Below, piece after piece: positions 42,994-52,090 of a stretch of 64,000 bases of DNA (positions are counted from its first letter, which is position 1; each line of letters starts with the position of its first letter). This DNA comes from a virus, in the IMG/VR virus record IMGVR_UViG_3300028581_000011, positions 1 through 64,000 of that record; one strand, 5' to 3'. The notes below the pieces were generated by a model, which was not told the DNA's origin, did not search any database, and saw nothing but the letters and a program-made list of their open reading frames with translations. Both the position numbers and the translations under genes were made by a program.

Positions 42994-44487
42994 CTAGAAC
43001 ATCATTGACTGATGATATCTGGACTTGCTGTTTGGTAAGATCTGCGTCCAACCAAAAGACTTGTAGTGTCTCCTTCGCATTTCTGCCTTACGCTTGAACG
43101 TTTCGTCAAACTGATCCATAAGGTCTACAACGCAGCCAAATGGCTTGTCAGCGCAGTCGCCAATACGAGCCACACGACCAGGTATCTGTGTGTCGGCTGT
43201 TTTCGTACTCTTGGCATCTGCACGCACCAGTATCGGAAGATTGCGAAAGTCTACGCCACGATTCCATACGCTCGTAGCTATGACCTTCAACAATTTTCCA
43301 TCAGAGAACTGTTGCTTGAGCAAAGCTCTACGCTGCCGTGTCATCTCAGGTTCACTGGTTGTGATGCAGCCCTTACGTATCCATTTACGACGAGTCACAT
43401 AGTCTTTCTCGGCATAGCACAGTGTGTACTCTGGCATCAGCTTCTTGAGATGCATTGCATGATCCAGCGTAGCTACTGTCACAAGCACTTGCTCAGAAGG
43501 TGGCAACGCCTGCAGGTAATTGGCGATGATTTCATTTCTAGTGTTGTTACGCCATATACCGTGCCGCTCACGCACAACAGAAGCTGAATAGCCGCCACAC
43601 GGATTCTCGTCCATGATGACTGGAAGCCACGTGACTCTTATCGGCACAACACAGCCGTGCTCGACAGCCTCCTGATAGCTGATGTCAACCAGCGTAGGGC
43701 CGAATAGACCCTCTAACTCAAAGTCAGCCTTGTCTTGTCTGTCGTCCAGGTTGGCACTAAGGCCAAAGCGCCTAGCTCGACGATATTCGGCAATTCGTTC
43801 AATGTAGTCGTCAGTACCGGCCTCATGCACTTCGTCGAATATCAATACGTCACAAGTCTTGGCCCTGCCCTTGTGCATTGACTTACCAGACAGCACCAGA
43901 ACACGTGAATCTACATCACGCTTCTTAGCGCCTGTGACAAGACCTACGCTAGGTAGCTTGGCACGAAGATGCTGATAGATTTGCTCTGTGACTTCGACGG
44001 ACGGTGTCACTATGTCGATAGTGGCCTTGCGCCACATCTCACAGGAAGACTCTATAAGCGCTGTCTTGCCGTAGCCTGTAGGGCATCGGAAACGACCACA
44101 AGTGGCCGCAGACATTGCCTCAAGGATTTCCTTCTGGCGGTATCTGAACTCTTTGATAGATACCTTATTCCACTGAGGCACAAACAGCTTGTCAGATGGT
44201 AGGCCTTCGCTATGTAGCTGAAAGCCAATGCTGTTGTGTTTTAACGCTTCAGCTAGGCGGGATAGATGCCCAGCCATGATCGCTACACGAGGCGGCAATA
44301 TGCCATCAGAATCCTCTATGTAGTCAAAGCAGTCGACAAGGCGCGACTTAAACTTGCCGCCTCTACGCCCCTTGGCATATACGAATTCAATGCGCTTGTA
44401 AGAAAGGACATCCTCTAGAATTCGCAGCAATGCTGGCGAGGGGTCTTCTATTTCGACAGTATTACCTACACGATAGATATCAAGCAT
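42994..44487 (-). CDS. SF2 helicase, UvsW-like, 497 aa
   Basis: Motif I FRCPTGYGKTALI at about 133-145, motif Ia DIVTPSVEVTEQI, motif II LIFDEVHEAG at about 215 (DEVH), motif III FGLSANL, motif V ATSVWNRGVDF and motif VI QIPGRVARIG are all visible. The N-terminal ~100 residues form a small extra domain like that of UvsW. Such helicases remodel R-loops and forks. Confidence 0.85.
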   Translation of the reverse strand: MLDIYRVGNTVEIEDPSPALLRILEDVLSYKRIEFVYAKGRRGGKFKSRLVDCFDYIEDSDGILPPRVAIMAGHLSRLAEALKHNSIGFQLHSEGLPSDKLFVPQWNKVSIKEFRYRQKEILEAMSAATCGRFRCPTGYGKTALIESSCEMWRKATIDIVTPSVEVTEQIYQHLRAKLPSVGLVTGAKKRDVDSRVLVLSGKSMHKGRAKTCDVLIFDEVHEAGTDDYIERIAEYRRARRFGLSANLDDRQDKADFELEGLFGPTLVDISYQEAVEHGCVVPIRVTWLPVIMDENPCGGYSASVVRERHGIWRNNTRNEIIANYLQALPPSEQVLVTVATLDHAMHLKKLMPEYTLCYAEKDYVTRRKWIRKGCITTSEPEMTRQRRALLKQQFSDGKLLKVIATSVWNRGVDFRNLPILVRADAKSTKTADTQIPGRVARIGDCADKPFGCVVDLMDQFDETFKRKAEMRRRHYKSFGWTQILPNSKSRYHQSMMF

Positions 44488-44512
44488 TTGCCACTCCTGC
44501 TATTGCAAAAGC

Positions 44513-44592
44513 GGCAAGGCCACATAAAATAACAAGCGTTAACAACTTGTGGCCTTGCCACTGAGCCGGCAGATCATGACCTCTGCCGGCTC
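44513..44592 (-). terminator. Two consecutive hairpins, probable terminator
   Basis: GAGCCGGCAGA (44563-44573) pairs with 44582-44592, and GGCAAGGCCACA (44513-44524) pairs with 44548-44559. On the minus strand the second stem is followed by GCTTTTGC. Confidence 0.65.
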
Positions 44593-44599
44593 ATCTTAT

Positions 44600-45070
44600 T
44601 TACACACCGTGCAACGACTGCACAGAGTCTACGTCAAAGAAGCCAAACTCGTTAGGTCTGTGCGGAGATATGCCAAAATACCGTCCTGCAATGACCAGTA
44701 TTTTGCTGAAATCCTCGACAGATAGTCCATCAGGTATAACGAACTGCACCACTACTGCATCACCTGGCAGAAAGGCTTCGTGTCGACTGAACCTGTCTCG
44801 CTTGTAATACCTGTGATACGGCTCAGCCCTTGGCTGACCCTCGACCTCCAGCCGCACACGCACAGATCTGATGAGACTCTGGTGGTGACAGAAGATGCTA
44901 GCCGCCTTAGTCAAGATAGCCTGCCACCACGTGGGCAGAAACACTACACGGCCTGTGCCATTCTTGGGCAGCTCAAATACAACCTGTCGGTTGCCTTTGT
45001 AGATGCGATGGCGCTTGATAGCGCCTAGGCACGGTGACGTGAAACGTAAGTTGGCGCACACCTCTCGCAT
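44600..45070 (-). CDS. Hypothetical protein, 156 aa
   Basis: GAGAGG lies just upstream of the ATG at 45070. Basic, beta-rich protein with HEAFLPGDAVVVQFVIP in the middle. No family recognised. It is the last gene of the SbcCD-containing operon before a double hairpin. Confidence 0.65.
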   Translation of the reverse strand: MREVCANLRFTSPCLGAIKRHRIYKGNRQVVFELPKNGTGRVVFLPTWWQAILTKAASIFCHHQSLIRSVRVRLEVEGQPRAEPYHRYYKRDRFSRHEAFLPGDAVVVQFVIPDGLSVEDFSKILVIAGRYFGISPHRPNEFGFFDVDSVQSLHGV

Positions 45071-45097
45071 GACAGCCTCTCTAACGGGTACGCTATA

Positions 45098-46081
45098 CTA
45101 GCTCGACACCGAAGACTTGTCTAGGTCGACAATAAGTCGTCGCCACGTGTCGCTAAGACCTGGGTCATTGAAGAAATACTCAGGAACAAACAACGTCGGT
45201 GAATAGGTCGAACAAGGCTGCAGTTGCCGGTACACAGTCATAGCCGAATTAGCCGCGCCTAGCTTACGAGAAGTGGCCAAATACTGTCGTTTAGGTGTCA
45301 GCCTATCAAGCCATACCGACGATATGAAACCCAGTAGGCTGTGAGCAGTCAGCTCAGGACTATACGTGTCGTTCCACAACACTTTGAAGAACTCGCCCAC
45401 CGGGTTGTCTTGTCTTACACAAGCCTCGGTCATGCTGACGATTGCGTCACGTCGGCAGTCACTGGCCACGCTAGGCGTATCGCCTTCATTGCTATAAAGA
45501 CCAAAGTGCCAGAACAACCGTATCAAGCTGTCAGGCTGCTTACGGATTTTATGCCAACGCGGATCTAGCATGCCGGCCAGAACACGTAAGCTACACATAG
45601 GCAGCTGAGGGCAGGCAAACAGTATGGCCGGATAAGCTGGATGACTGCGAAGCAGGTCCATGTTTACATCGTCGGTTGTCTCTCCCATGTTTACTTGCGC
45701 CGCAAGCTCATAGGCCGCATAGTCATGTTCGTTGGCTGTATGCCAGCCACCTAGACTAGCCGGCGCACACAGGTTGTGCATAAAGCTAAAGATCTTCTCT
45801 GCGTCCAATCTCCTATTACTGCAGTTACCTGCCTTAGCCAACGACAGTCGAACGTAGCCAGGTCGTACTAGAGTCTCAAAAAGCTCAACGACCAGGTAAG
45901 GATTGTTGATATACCCTAGCACCCTTAGCTCGGGCTGCACCGGCCTATGCTGCGCCAGTAATCGGATGCAACTGGCCAACGGCTCTACCGTTGTATGCCC
46001 GTTATCGTCACGCAGCCAGCACATGCCTTCGTCGTCTTCAAACATGTACAGCGTGCCGCAGCTCGTTGGAGAAATATTCAT
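45098..46081 (-). CDS. Hypothetical protein, 327 aa
   Basis: It starts as ATGA overlapping the SbcC-like stop. Mixed-composition protein with many Cys and aromatic residues and no recognisable catalytic motif. Coupling to the nuclease pair suggests a role in recombination or DNA processing. Confidence 0.65.
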   Translation of the reverse strand: MNISPTSCGTLYMFEDDEGMCWLRDDNGHTTVEPLASCIRLLAQHRPVQPELRVLGYINNPYLVVELFETLVRPGYVRLSLAKAGNCSNRRLDAEKIFSFMHNLCAPASLGGWHTANEHDYAAYELAAQVNMGETTDDVNMDLLRSHPAYPAILFACPQLPMCSLRVLAGMLDPRWHKIRKQPDSLIRLFWHFGLYSNEGDTPSVASDCRRDAIVSMTEACVRQDNPVGEFFKVLWNDTYSPELTAHSLLGFISSVWLDRLTPKRQYLATSRKLGAANSAMTVYRQLQPCSTYSPTLFVPEYFFNDPGLSDTWRRLIVDLDKSSVSS

Positions 46082-48198
46082 TGTCGTTCCAGCACCAGTC
46101 TTTGGTTAAAAATGCGCTCTAGAACCGAGTCGTGTGTAACCACTAGTATCTGGTAGCCGCGCGCTCTAGCTATTTCTCCGAGGCGAGAGAATACCTCTGC
46201 GGTGCGCTCTCTGTTTTCCTCGTCTAGACCATCAGTAGGCTCGTCCAGCACCATCAAACCGATATCAAACTGAGCATTGAAAGCAAGTCTGTAGCATAAC
46301 GCTAACTGCATCTTCTCGCCGCCCGACAATATTGTGGCTGGCGAGATTGTGCCATTGTCAAAATAGGCGGTCAGCGTTAGGTCCGGAGTAGCCTTCACAT
46401 GAAATGGCGCACAGAAGTCATCCAGATTGGCGTTGATGAGATCTTCGACCTCTTCAAGCCTAGTCTGATGCACGTAACGAGGCAGATTGTTTCGATGGAA
46501 CTTATCACGCAAAGCAGTGAAATGCTCCAGTAGCCGACCGGCCTTTAGACTTCTAACTCTGCGCCTGCTGATGTTTTCAAGAAGCTGCTCGCACCTAGTT
46601 ACGTGCTGTGCGCACAACTCTATGACAGTCTCCTGGCCGGCAATTGCCAACTCAGCCTGCCTGTGTCTATCAAGTAACAATGTGGCACCGGCAACGGTGT
46701 CGTCGTCATCTGTGGCAAGTTTGGCCAAGCCTGCCATAGCACTGGCTAGGGCAGACTCGCTGTTCTTTAGATAAGCCGTATACTGTGCTAGCAACGTTTT
46801 ACAGTTGTTGTACTCAGCCTCCAACGTTTGCAAGTCCTCCTGCAACTCAGCAGGCTTGGCTATGCACGCAGCTAGTTCTGCCTCTGTTGCTGCTGTGGGC
46901 GGCTCTTCGGCAACAGCTATATCGGATAGCTGTTTCTGAGTACCGGCAACACGAGCGTCAAAGACGGCCTTCTGTCGTTCGTACTTCTGATATAGCGCTA
47001 CGCCGGCAGTCAACGAAGCTAGCCGGCATGTAACCTCGTCCAACAGCTTCCTGGCTTCAGGAAGTTTACGGCGAGCCAGTTGTTGCTGTTTAACGACAGC
47101 CTCGCCAGTTGACTCACATGTCGGACAAGTGGGCGTGTCTGCACTAGCCAACAACGTCGAATAGCGTTCGACATTATTTAGCAGATTTCGTTGTTCTTCA
47201 CGGCAAGCCTCCACAGTCTCGTCAGTCACAGCCGCAACAACATCGGGGGCAGCAGCTATAGTCACTCGAAGCCTAAACTCTAGTGCTAGCTTTTGCTCAG
47301 TAAGCTCACGCCATCGAGCCAGTTGAGTCTGCTCCTGTCTGGCCTTTTCGGCAAGTGTAGTGGCGGCGGTGAGCTGCAACTTAGCCTTGTCTATAGCTGC
47401 CAGATTGGCCGCTAGCTTTGCCGACGTCTTAGCTACCAGCTGCTGAAACTTCGCTTTTTCTTTTTCAGCTGCGGCGCTGCTATTGAGAAGCTCGTTGCGT
47501 CGAGCGCCAAGGCGCTGCATAGCAACCAACTCAGCTATGACTTTCGGAGTAAGAATGTTTTCTTGCGCCGTCTTCTTGAGCTGCTTAGCTGTCCTGATCT
47601 TTGACTTCTGATCGCCTATCTGCTCGTGCAGAATATCGGCGTCGTCCACAGCGCACTGAGCTAGCGGCTGTAGCTGCTCTATCTGCTTGCCAAGCAAACT
47701 CCAGCAATGCTCGGCACGCATAGTCCCGCACAACTGGGCAAACGACTTGGCACGCTCTGCCTCAGTCTCGGAGATAAAGGCAAACATTGCCCACTGACTT
47801 ACGAAAATGTAGTTGTCTATGAGCTGACGGCCAGTGCCCAACAACTCTGACAAACGCTGTTCAACTCTCTTTGCCCCTTTGATAGGCTCTTCACCGGCCA
47901 TTGTTAATATGTGACCGTCAGGGCGCAGCCCACGACGAACACAGAATGATGACTTGTGGTTGGCATACAGCTCCACATACGACTCTTCATCAGGCTCGGC
48001 CTGCTGACGTATGCAGCCGTCTCGGCCCAGCTTGTGTCGAGAGAAGTCACCAGTCAAACCGGCATAGCCGCCAACGTTCAAGGCATTAGACTTACCAACG
48101 CCATTAGGCCCGTAGATACCTACTAAGCCGGGCTGGAATTGTAAGTCCAGATACTCGTGCTGACAAAAGTTCTTCAGAACTAATCTTTCAAGCTGCAT
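46078..48198 (-). CDS. SbcC/Rad50/gp46-like ATPase, 706 aa
   Basis: Walker A GPNGVGKSNAL at 30-40. Long coiled coils flank a zinc hook, TCPTC, near residue 350. ABC signature ILSGGEKMQLALCYRLAF and Walker B GLMVLDEPTDGLDE lie near the C-terminus. With the SbcD-like protein it forms the Mre11-Rad50-type complex that resects DNA ends in recombination-dependent replication. It is shorter than cellular SbcC, as in phages. Confidence 0.9.
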   Translation of the reverse strand: MQLERLVLKNFCQHEYLDLQFQPGLVGIYGPNGVGKSNALNVGGYAGLTGDFSRHKLGRDGCIRQQAEPDEESYVELYANHKSSFCVRRGLRPDGHILTMAGEEPIKGAKRVEQRLSELLGTGRQLIDNYIFVSQWAMFAFISETEAERAKSFAQLCGTMRAEHCWSLLGKQIEQLQPLAQCAVDDADILHEQIGDQKSKIRTAKQLKKTAQENILTPKVIAELVAMQRLGARRNELLNSSAAAEKEKAKFQQLVAKTSAKLAANLAAIDKAKLQLTAATTLAEKARQEQTQLARWRELTEQKLALEFRLRVTIAAAPDVVAAVTDETVEACREEQRNLLNNVERYSTLLASADTPTCPTCESTGEAVVKQQQLARRKLPEARKLLDEVTCRLASLTAGVALYQKYERQKAVFDARVAGTQKQLSDIAVAEEPPTAATEAELAACIAKPAELQEDLQTLEAEYNNCKTLLAQYTAYLKNSESALASAMAGLAKLATDDDDTVAGATLLLDRHRQAELAIAGQETVIELCAQHVTRCEQLLENISRRRVRSLKAGRLLEHFTALRDKFHRNNLPRYVHQTRLEEVEDLINANLDDFCAPFHVKATPDLTLTAYFDNGTISPATILSGGEKMQLALCYRLAFNAQFDIGLMVLDEPTDGLDEENRERTAEVFSRLGEIARARGYQILVVTHDSVLERIFNQRLVLERQ

Positions 48199-49330
48199 CT
48201 TCAGCGCCCATGTGTTCTTCGTATATTTCGGCTAACACTGACTCCGGGTTCTCTGCCTCCAACAAACGACCACCCATGCTGAACAACACAGACTCGTTGA
48301 CCGGATCACATACAAGCGGCCAACAACCAATCAAGCCTGCGCTGACTGCCTTATGACGCACAGTTGCCTCTACAGGAGCCGATACAGCCTTGTGAGGATA
48401 ACTCTGCTTGAACAGATGGATAGGCTTACAGTCCCTTAGCGCACGGCGTATACGCCTGTAAGGCTCTGTGATGGCGTCAGAGTACTGCACACGCAACACA
48501 GGCCTGCGCAAGTGATCAGGCAGATCGAGCTTAGCTGCCTCGTCATATGCGGCATCAATTTGCTCGGAGGCGTGTTGAATGAAATCAGCCATGTCCTCTT
48601 CCGTCAGCATCAACGGAGGTGACAGATAGACACGCCCTCGCAAAGGCGCTGACTCCAACGACAGATCGTCGTACAGGATGTACACTGACTTGTGCTTCTC
48701 TTCATTGATAGCACAAACAGATGTGCTGCCTGGCGATATGAGCTGCACAGGCTGCCCGTGAGCACCAATGCCATCGACAAGCAGATGCTGGTGATAGTCG
48801 CCAACAAGTGCCCAGCTGGCGTGAGGCAGCATAGGAATCGACAGCTCAGGAAATCTGGCAATAGGCAACAGCTCTTGTGTCACCTGATGCATGACCAACA
48901 CAGCTGCGCTGTCGGGAACTAGTTCCAACTGGCGTGGCAGTTCTTCAGCTGACTGCCAATCCAATCCGTAGATCGGAATATCGGCTATGTCGTGTAGCTG
49001 TCCGTGTAGATGTCGAGCGGCGTCATGCGCTGTGGCGAACCAAGGATAGCGCTGACGGTCGTGATTGCCCTGCACAAAACACAATTCAATCTTGTGGTTT
49101 GTCAGATGCTGAATACATTTTCGGGCAATGTAAGAAGGTGTGGATTCATTGCGCTGACGGTCGTAAGCGTCACCTGCGACAACAACAGAGTTGACCCCAA
49201 GACGACAAGCTAGTTCACACACTTCTTGAAAAGCAAAATAAGAATCGCCAAACAATTCTCGCCGATCAGCCCATGTGTAGTCACATAAATGCAAATCGGC
49301 TGTGAGTATCGCTATAGCCGTCGCAGGCAT
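48188..49330 (-). CDS. SbcD/Mre11/gp47-like nuclease, 380 aa
   Basis: Calcineurin-like phosphoesterase motifs: ILTADLHL at 8-15, VVVAGDAYDRQ near 50, FVQGNHDRQRY near 90, VLVMHQ near 145 and LVGDYHQHLL near 175, giving the two-metal site. It overlaps the ATPase gene by 11 bases. It acts as endo/exonuclease with its ATPase partner. Confidence 0.9.
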   Translation of the reverse strand: MPATAIAILTADLHLCDYTWADRRELFGDSYFAFQEVCELACRLGVNSVVVAGDAYDRQRNESTPSYIARKCIQHLTNHKIELCFVQGNHDRQRYPWFATAHDAARHLHGQLHDIADIPIYGLDWQSAEELPRQLELVPDSAAVLVMHQVTQELLPIARFPELSIPMLPHASWALVGDYHQHLLVDGIGAHGQPVQLISPGSTSVCAINEEKHKSVYILYDDLSLESAPLRGRVYLSPPLMLTEEDMADFIQHASEQIDAAYDEAAKLDLPDHLRRPVLRVQYSDAITEPYRRIRRALRDCKPIHLFKQSYPHKAVSAPVEATVRHKAVSAGLIGCWPLVCDPVNESVLFSMGGRLLEAENPESVLAEIYEEHMGAEDAA

Positions 49331-49340
49331 ATGTCTCCTT

Positions 49341-49553
49341 TTATACTTCTAGGTCGGACTCAAGTCCGGCACCGCCCTCCAGTGAGTTAACAGCAATGAC
49401 ACGCGGGATACGAACCTCGTCATTCTTACGAGTGCAAGCTCCGCATATTCGATTACGACAGCGATCAACAGAGTCAAACATCTTTAGACATTTGAGGCAC
49501 GGCACGCGGCCAGGCTTAGGACTCTGGACATCCGTTTCCGGCATAATAGTCAT
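49341..49553 (-). CDS. Small zinc-ribbon protein, 70 aa
   Basis: CLKC near residue 19 and CGAC near 38 form a probable treble-clef or ribbon zinc site, with a third pair partly present. The start could be the ATG at 49553 or the ATG three codons on. It may be a small nucleic-acid-binding factor. Confidence 0.6.
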   Translation of the reverse strand: MTIMPETDVQSPKPGRVPCLKCLKMFDSVDRCRNRICGACTRKNDEVRIPRVIAVNSLEGGAGLESDLEV

Positions 49554-49560
49554 CCAAGTA

Positions 49561-49764
49561 CTATGTTGCCTTGGGTGAAGGCGACGAGGCTATGTAGTCA
49601 GCACAATGCAGTAGTCGAACACTCATCACGTAAGTGGCCTCCAGCTGCCGTAATGACTGTAACCGATGGCAGTCCTCGCCGTCTATGGCTAACCTCTGAC
49701 AACTACAGCACAGATCTCCTCCGTTGTGAGGGAAACGATTAAGCACCTCGGGAGTGTCCAGCAT
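49561..49764 (-). CDS. Small Cys-rich protein, 67 aa
   Basis: The start at 49764 (MLDTPEVLNRF) is chosen because AAGGAGG lies six bases upstream; the frame is open to 49881 but overlaps the next gene. GGDLCCSCQRLAIDGEDC suggests a metal site. Unrecognised. Confidence 0.55.
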   Translation of the reverse strand: MLDTPEVLNRFPHNGGDLCCSCQRLAIDGEDCHRLQSLRQLEATYVMSVRLLHCADYIASSPSPKAT

Positions 49765-49813
49765 GTCGCGCCTCCTTAAACAACTGTCAGCGTCCGTGTA
49801 GACAGTAAGGTCA

Positions 49814-49999
49814 CTAACGCAGTCTGTCCCTGCTTGGATTGTGATTGATGACCAGCCCAATCCTACGGGCCTTGGCAACAATCAGTTTTCCAACAGCTTC
49901 GACAAGCGAATGTCCCTCGCAACGAGATGCCGGCACACCAACGATCTCGGCGAACCAGCGTTTATTTACATCGTCTTTGTATGTCTCGATTGTAACCAT
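49814..49999 (-). CDS. HicB-like small protein, 61 aa
   Basis: VTIETYKDDVNKRWFAEIVG, then SLVEAVGKLIVAKAR resembles the RNase-H-like N-terminal fold of HicB-type proteins (strand, strand, helix with EA). There is no adjacent HicA toxin. GGAGG lies six bases before the ATG. It may be a solitary regulator or antitoxin-like protein. Confidence 0.5.
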   Translation of the reverse strand: MVTIETYKDDVNKRWFAEIVGVPASRCEGHSLVEAVGKLIVAKARRIGLVINHNPSRDRLR

Positions 50000-50014
50000 T
50001 ACGACCTCCGTGCC

Positions 50015-50419
50015 CTAAACCGAACAATGTTCCAACAACATCAGCACACGCCGCAGCTTAGCAGACAATATCTCATGCTGTCTGCCCAACGTTATAGCCT
50101 CGTGCAATAACGGCAGAGCTGCAGCTATGGCTTCGGAGGCGCTCATCTTCGAGGCAGCATCGTCCTCGATCTGTCTACGAATGCCTTTTCGCTGTAACGC
50201 GTGCAAGATCTGAGACAACGCACGATCACCGAAACCGTAGATGCCTCGCAAGTCTTCTCGCTTGCGTTCTAGCAGCTGTCGCACAGTTGTGATGCCGTGC
50301 TTCTCCAAACAATTGACGTAGCGCAGATCTATCTCAAGGCTGGCTACGCCGGCCTCTAACAACGCTTCGACGTTGTCCGTCTGATCGCTGTAGTAGTAGG
50401 GGCTGTCAGTATTCGACAC
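50015..50419 (-). CDS. RNA polymerase alpha-CTD-like protein, 134 aa
   Basis: A GTG at 50419 preceded by AGGAG is taken as start; an ATG frame to 50485 would run through the palindrome. Residues about 27-80 (SLEIDLRYVNCLEKHGITTV, RQLLERKREDLRGIYGFGDR, ALSQILHALQRKGI) match the C-terminal domain of bacterial RpoA, including the helix-hairpin-helix FG-(K/R) turn that contacts UP-element DNA and activators. The C-terminal 50 residues are helical. It could redirect host transcription. The palindrome 32 bases upstream may be its own control site. Confidence 0.7.
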   Translation of the reverse strand: MSNTDSPYYYSDQTDNVEALLEAGVASLEIDLRYVNCLEKHGITTVRQLLERKREDLRGIYGFGDRALSQILHALQRKGIRRQIEDDAASKMSASEAIAAALPLLHEAITLGRQHEILSAKLRRVLMLLEHCSV

Positions 50420-50450
50420 GCTTTTCTCCTGTTCAATAACTAGTCGAATG

Positions 50451-50466
50451 TAATTAGCGCTAATTA
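50451..50466. promoter_or_regulatory. Palindrome copy 4
   Basis: TAATTAGCGCTAATTA between the zinc-protein gene (its TAG stop is inside the palindrome) and the alpha-CTD-like gene starting at 50419. Confidence 0.85.
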
Positions 50467-51356
50467 CGTCCGCCACGTAACACACCGTACAACGATAACA
50501 GACGCACAGGTTTCGATCTACCGGATGATCCTTTCACATGCAACGAGTTCAGCCAAGTGACAATAGGGCCTGGTGGACCGAACATAAGCTGCCGTGGATA
50601 CCGAAGTGTTCTGCCTACAGCGGCAACCAGTGCACGACGACCAACACCAAACTCACGAGAAACAACACGCTCCAGGTCAAAGTCCGATGGGAGTGTGAAT
50701 CGATCGTTACCAGGGATGAGCTTCAGCATACGCGCCTTGACCACCCAATGTTCGGAAAGGCTTTTGCGTACATCTGATGGCTCAACACTCCACAACAATG
50801 AACCACCGAGTCCTGCACGCAGCGATGCCGCATAACTTTCACGCAACACAGAGATTTTGATAGCGATATCTGCTGGAGACAGCTCGATAGGCCAACGATA
50901 CGTGTCGACCAACGTGATTATGTCGGCTATGTTCACCGGCTCACTTGTTCCCGGCGGGGCAGCATAGAACAGATAGCGCTCTATGCGGTCGTATATGTAT
51001 CCGACGTAGTCACGAGCCCAACAGAAAGGACAAATACGGGCCTGTCGACACGTGTAAGTACGACACGGCCAGGTAAGAACACCTGCCGGCGGACAGTTCA
51101 GTGTAAACAGCCAGTTCGATCCCTCTGTGTTGTTCCAGCCTCTGTTACGAAGAAGCCACAAACGAGTACGCCATAGCTCTAGCAAAGCAGGAACACCTGC
51201 AACAAATCGACGGTTGTAACCACCAGAAGCGCCGTCAGTGTCGGTGGTAGTAATCAACGACGATAAGGCGTATCTCTGAGCACGATATCGAGCCCCATTC
51301 AGAAGCCCAGTGACATGAAAACGTAGTCGTTTTTCACTATCGTCAGACACATGCAA
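50460..51356 (-). CDS. 298-aa protein with zinc motif resembling rolling-circle Rep proteins
   Basis: CRTYTCRQARICPFCWARDY around residue 105 resembles the C-x-R-x-CP-C-R segment of Rep_1-type plasmid initiators, but no HUH motif is seen, so the call is weak. WLFTLNCPPAGVL precedes it, and a helical C-terminal half with a possible HTH follows. The ATG at 51356 has no SD. A structured region lies directly upstream. Confidence 0.45.
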   Translation of the reverse strand: MHVSDDSEKRLRFHVTGLLNGARYRAQRYALSSLITTTDTDGASGGYNRRFVAGVPALLELWRTRLWLLRNRGWNNTEGSNWLFTLNCPPAGVLTWPCRTYTCRQARICPFCWARDYVGYIYDRIERYLFYAAPPGTSEPVNIADIITLVDTYRWPIELSPADIAIKISVLRESYAASLRAGLGGSLLWSVEPSDVRKSLSEHWVVKARMLKLIPGNDRFTLPSDFDLERVVSREFGVGRRALVAAVGRTLRYPRQLMFGPPGPIVTWLNSLHVKGSSGRSKPVRLLSLYGVLRGGRN

Positions 51357-51376
51357 AATCCAGTCAAAAACGGTGT

Positions 51377-51560
51377 CAAAAAACCCCTGTCAGAAAGAAC
51401 TCAGGAATCTCAAAATAACTTTAGTATATGTGCCAACGCGGAGGCAACTTTAGTATGAATCCCCTAAAGGGATAACCCTCTCACTGGTTTACAACCAGTA
51501 AATTCACTCGCACTTCGTGCTCGTTCATTCAGGGGTTGCTAACGCAACCAAAAACACCTC
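51377..51560 (-). ncRNA. Candidate structured non-coding RNA with its own terminator
   Basis: On the minus strand AACCCCTG (51537-51530) pairs with CAGGGGTT (51389-51382), and the latter runs into TTTTTT, closing a domain of about 155 bases like a terminator. Inside are GCACTTCGTGC (51510-51520), ACTGGTT-TAC-AACCAGT (51483-51499), CCCTAAAGGG, and a direct repeat AACTTTAGTAT at 51417 and 51446 (plus strand). A further hairpin GGTTGC-TAAC-GCAACC (51534-51549) could start the RNA. No ORF of note lies here. Palindrome copy 5 sits just upstream. It could instead be a long 5' leader of the 298-aa gene. Confidence 0.5.
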
Positions 51561-51565
51561 ATTTT

Positions 51566-52087
51566 TCAATCAGTTGGGATGTAATTAGCGCTAATCAAAT
51601 CCATATGCAGAATGTCTTCAAGATTGTTGATGGAGACTGCTGCCGTACTGAGTTCAACATCACTGTTTTTGTAGTTGGCTCTCCAACATACATGAGGTCG
51701 ACTGCTGCTTGATCTTCCTGTGTGCACTGTCAGGTACGTTGTATGACAGACCGTTGGATGATCTAGCCCTACCAGAGTTGTCAGACCGTCAGGTAGAACA
51801 ACACCTTGACCCTCTGACAACTTGTCGATGTCGATTCTTGGATCATCATCAAGCTGAAGCACTGCACGCGACAGACAGAACGAGGCTGACTCGTCAGCAC
51901 CACACCAGAACTCCATTGCGTATAGCTCCGAGTCTGTCAGTTGCAGCAGCTTCAGTTGGGCTGCTCGTACTTTGAATCGTCTGACCGTGTCTCGTGTTAC
52001 ACGAATCAGTGCATAGTTACAGTTGCCTGTCGTATCCGTGACTGGCAGCACTAGCCGTCTTGGGGCACCTGTTATCAGCGCCGGCAT
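51566..52087 (-). CDS. Hypothetical protein, 173 aa
   Basis: Beta-rich protein with no recognised motif. Its last 12 codons run through palindrome copy 5, so the C-terminus (LISANYIPTD) is partly dictated by that DNA site. It follows the RNase H gene by 3 bases. Confidence 0.65.
   Translation of the reverse strand: MPALITGAPRRLVLPVTDTTGNCNYALIRVTRDTVRRFKVRAAQLKLLQLTDSELYAMEFWCGADESASFCLSRAVLQLDDDPRIDIDKLSEGQGVVLPDGLTTLVGLDHPTVCHTTYLTVHTGRSSSSRPHVCWRANYKNSDVELSTAAVSINNLEDILHMDLISANYIPTD
51582..51597. promoter_or_regulatory. Palindrome copy 5 (one mismatch)
   Basis: TAATTAGCGCTAATCA; the only copy lying inside coding sequence (3' end of 51566-52087) and the only one with a mismatch. It is directly upstream of the candidate ncRNA. 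Confidence 0.75.
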
Positions 52088-52090
52088 AGC

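Noticed and set aside
50451-51597. A shared peptide ISANYI at ends and starts of several ORFs
   Set aside because: It is the translation of the recurring DNA palindrome, not a conserved protein motif.
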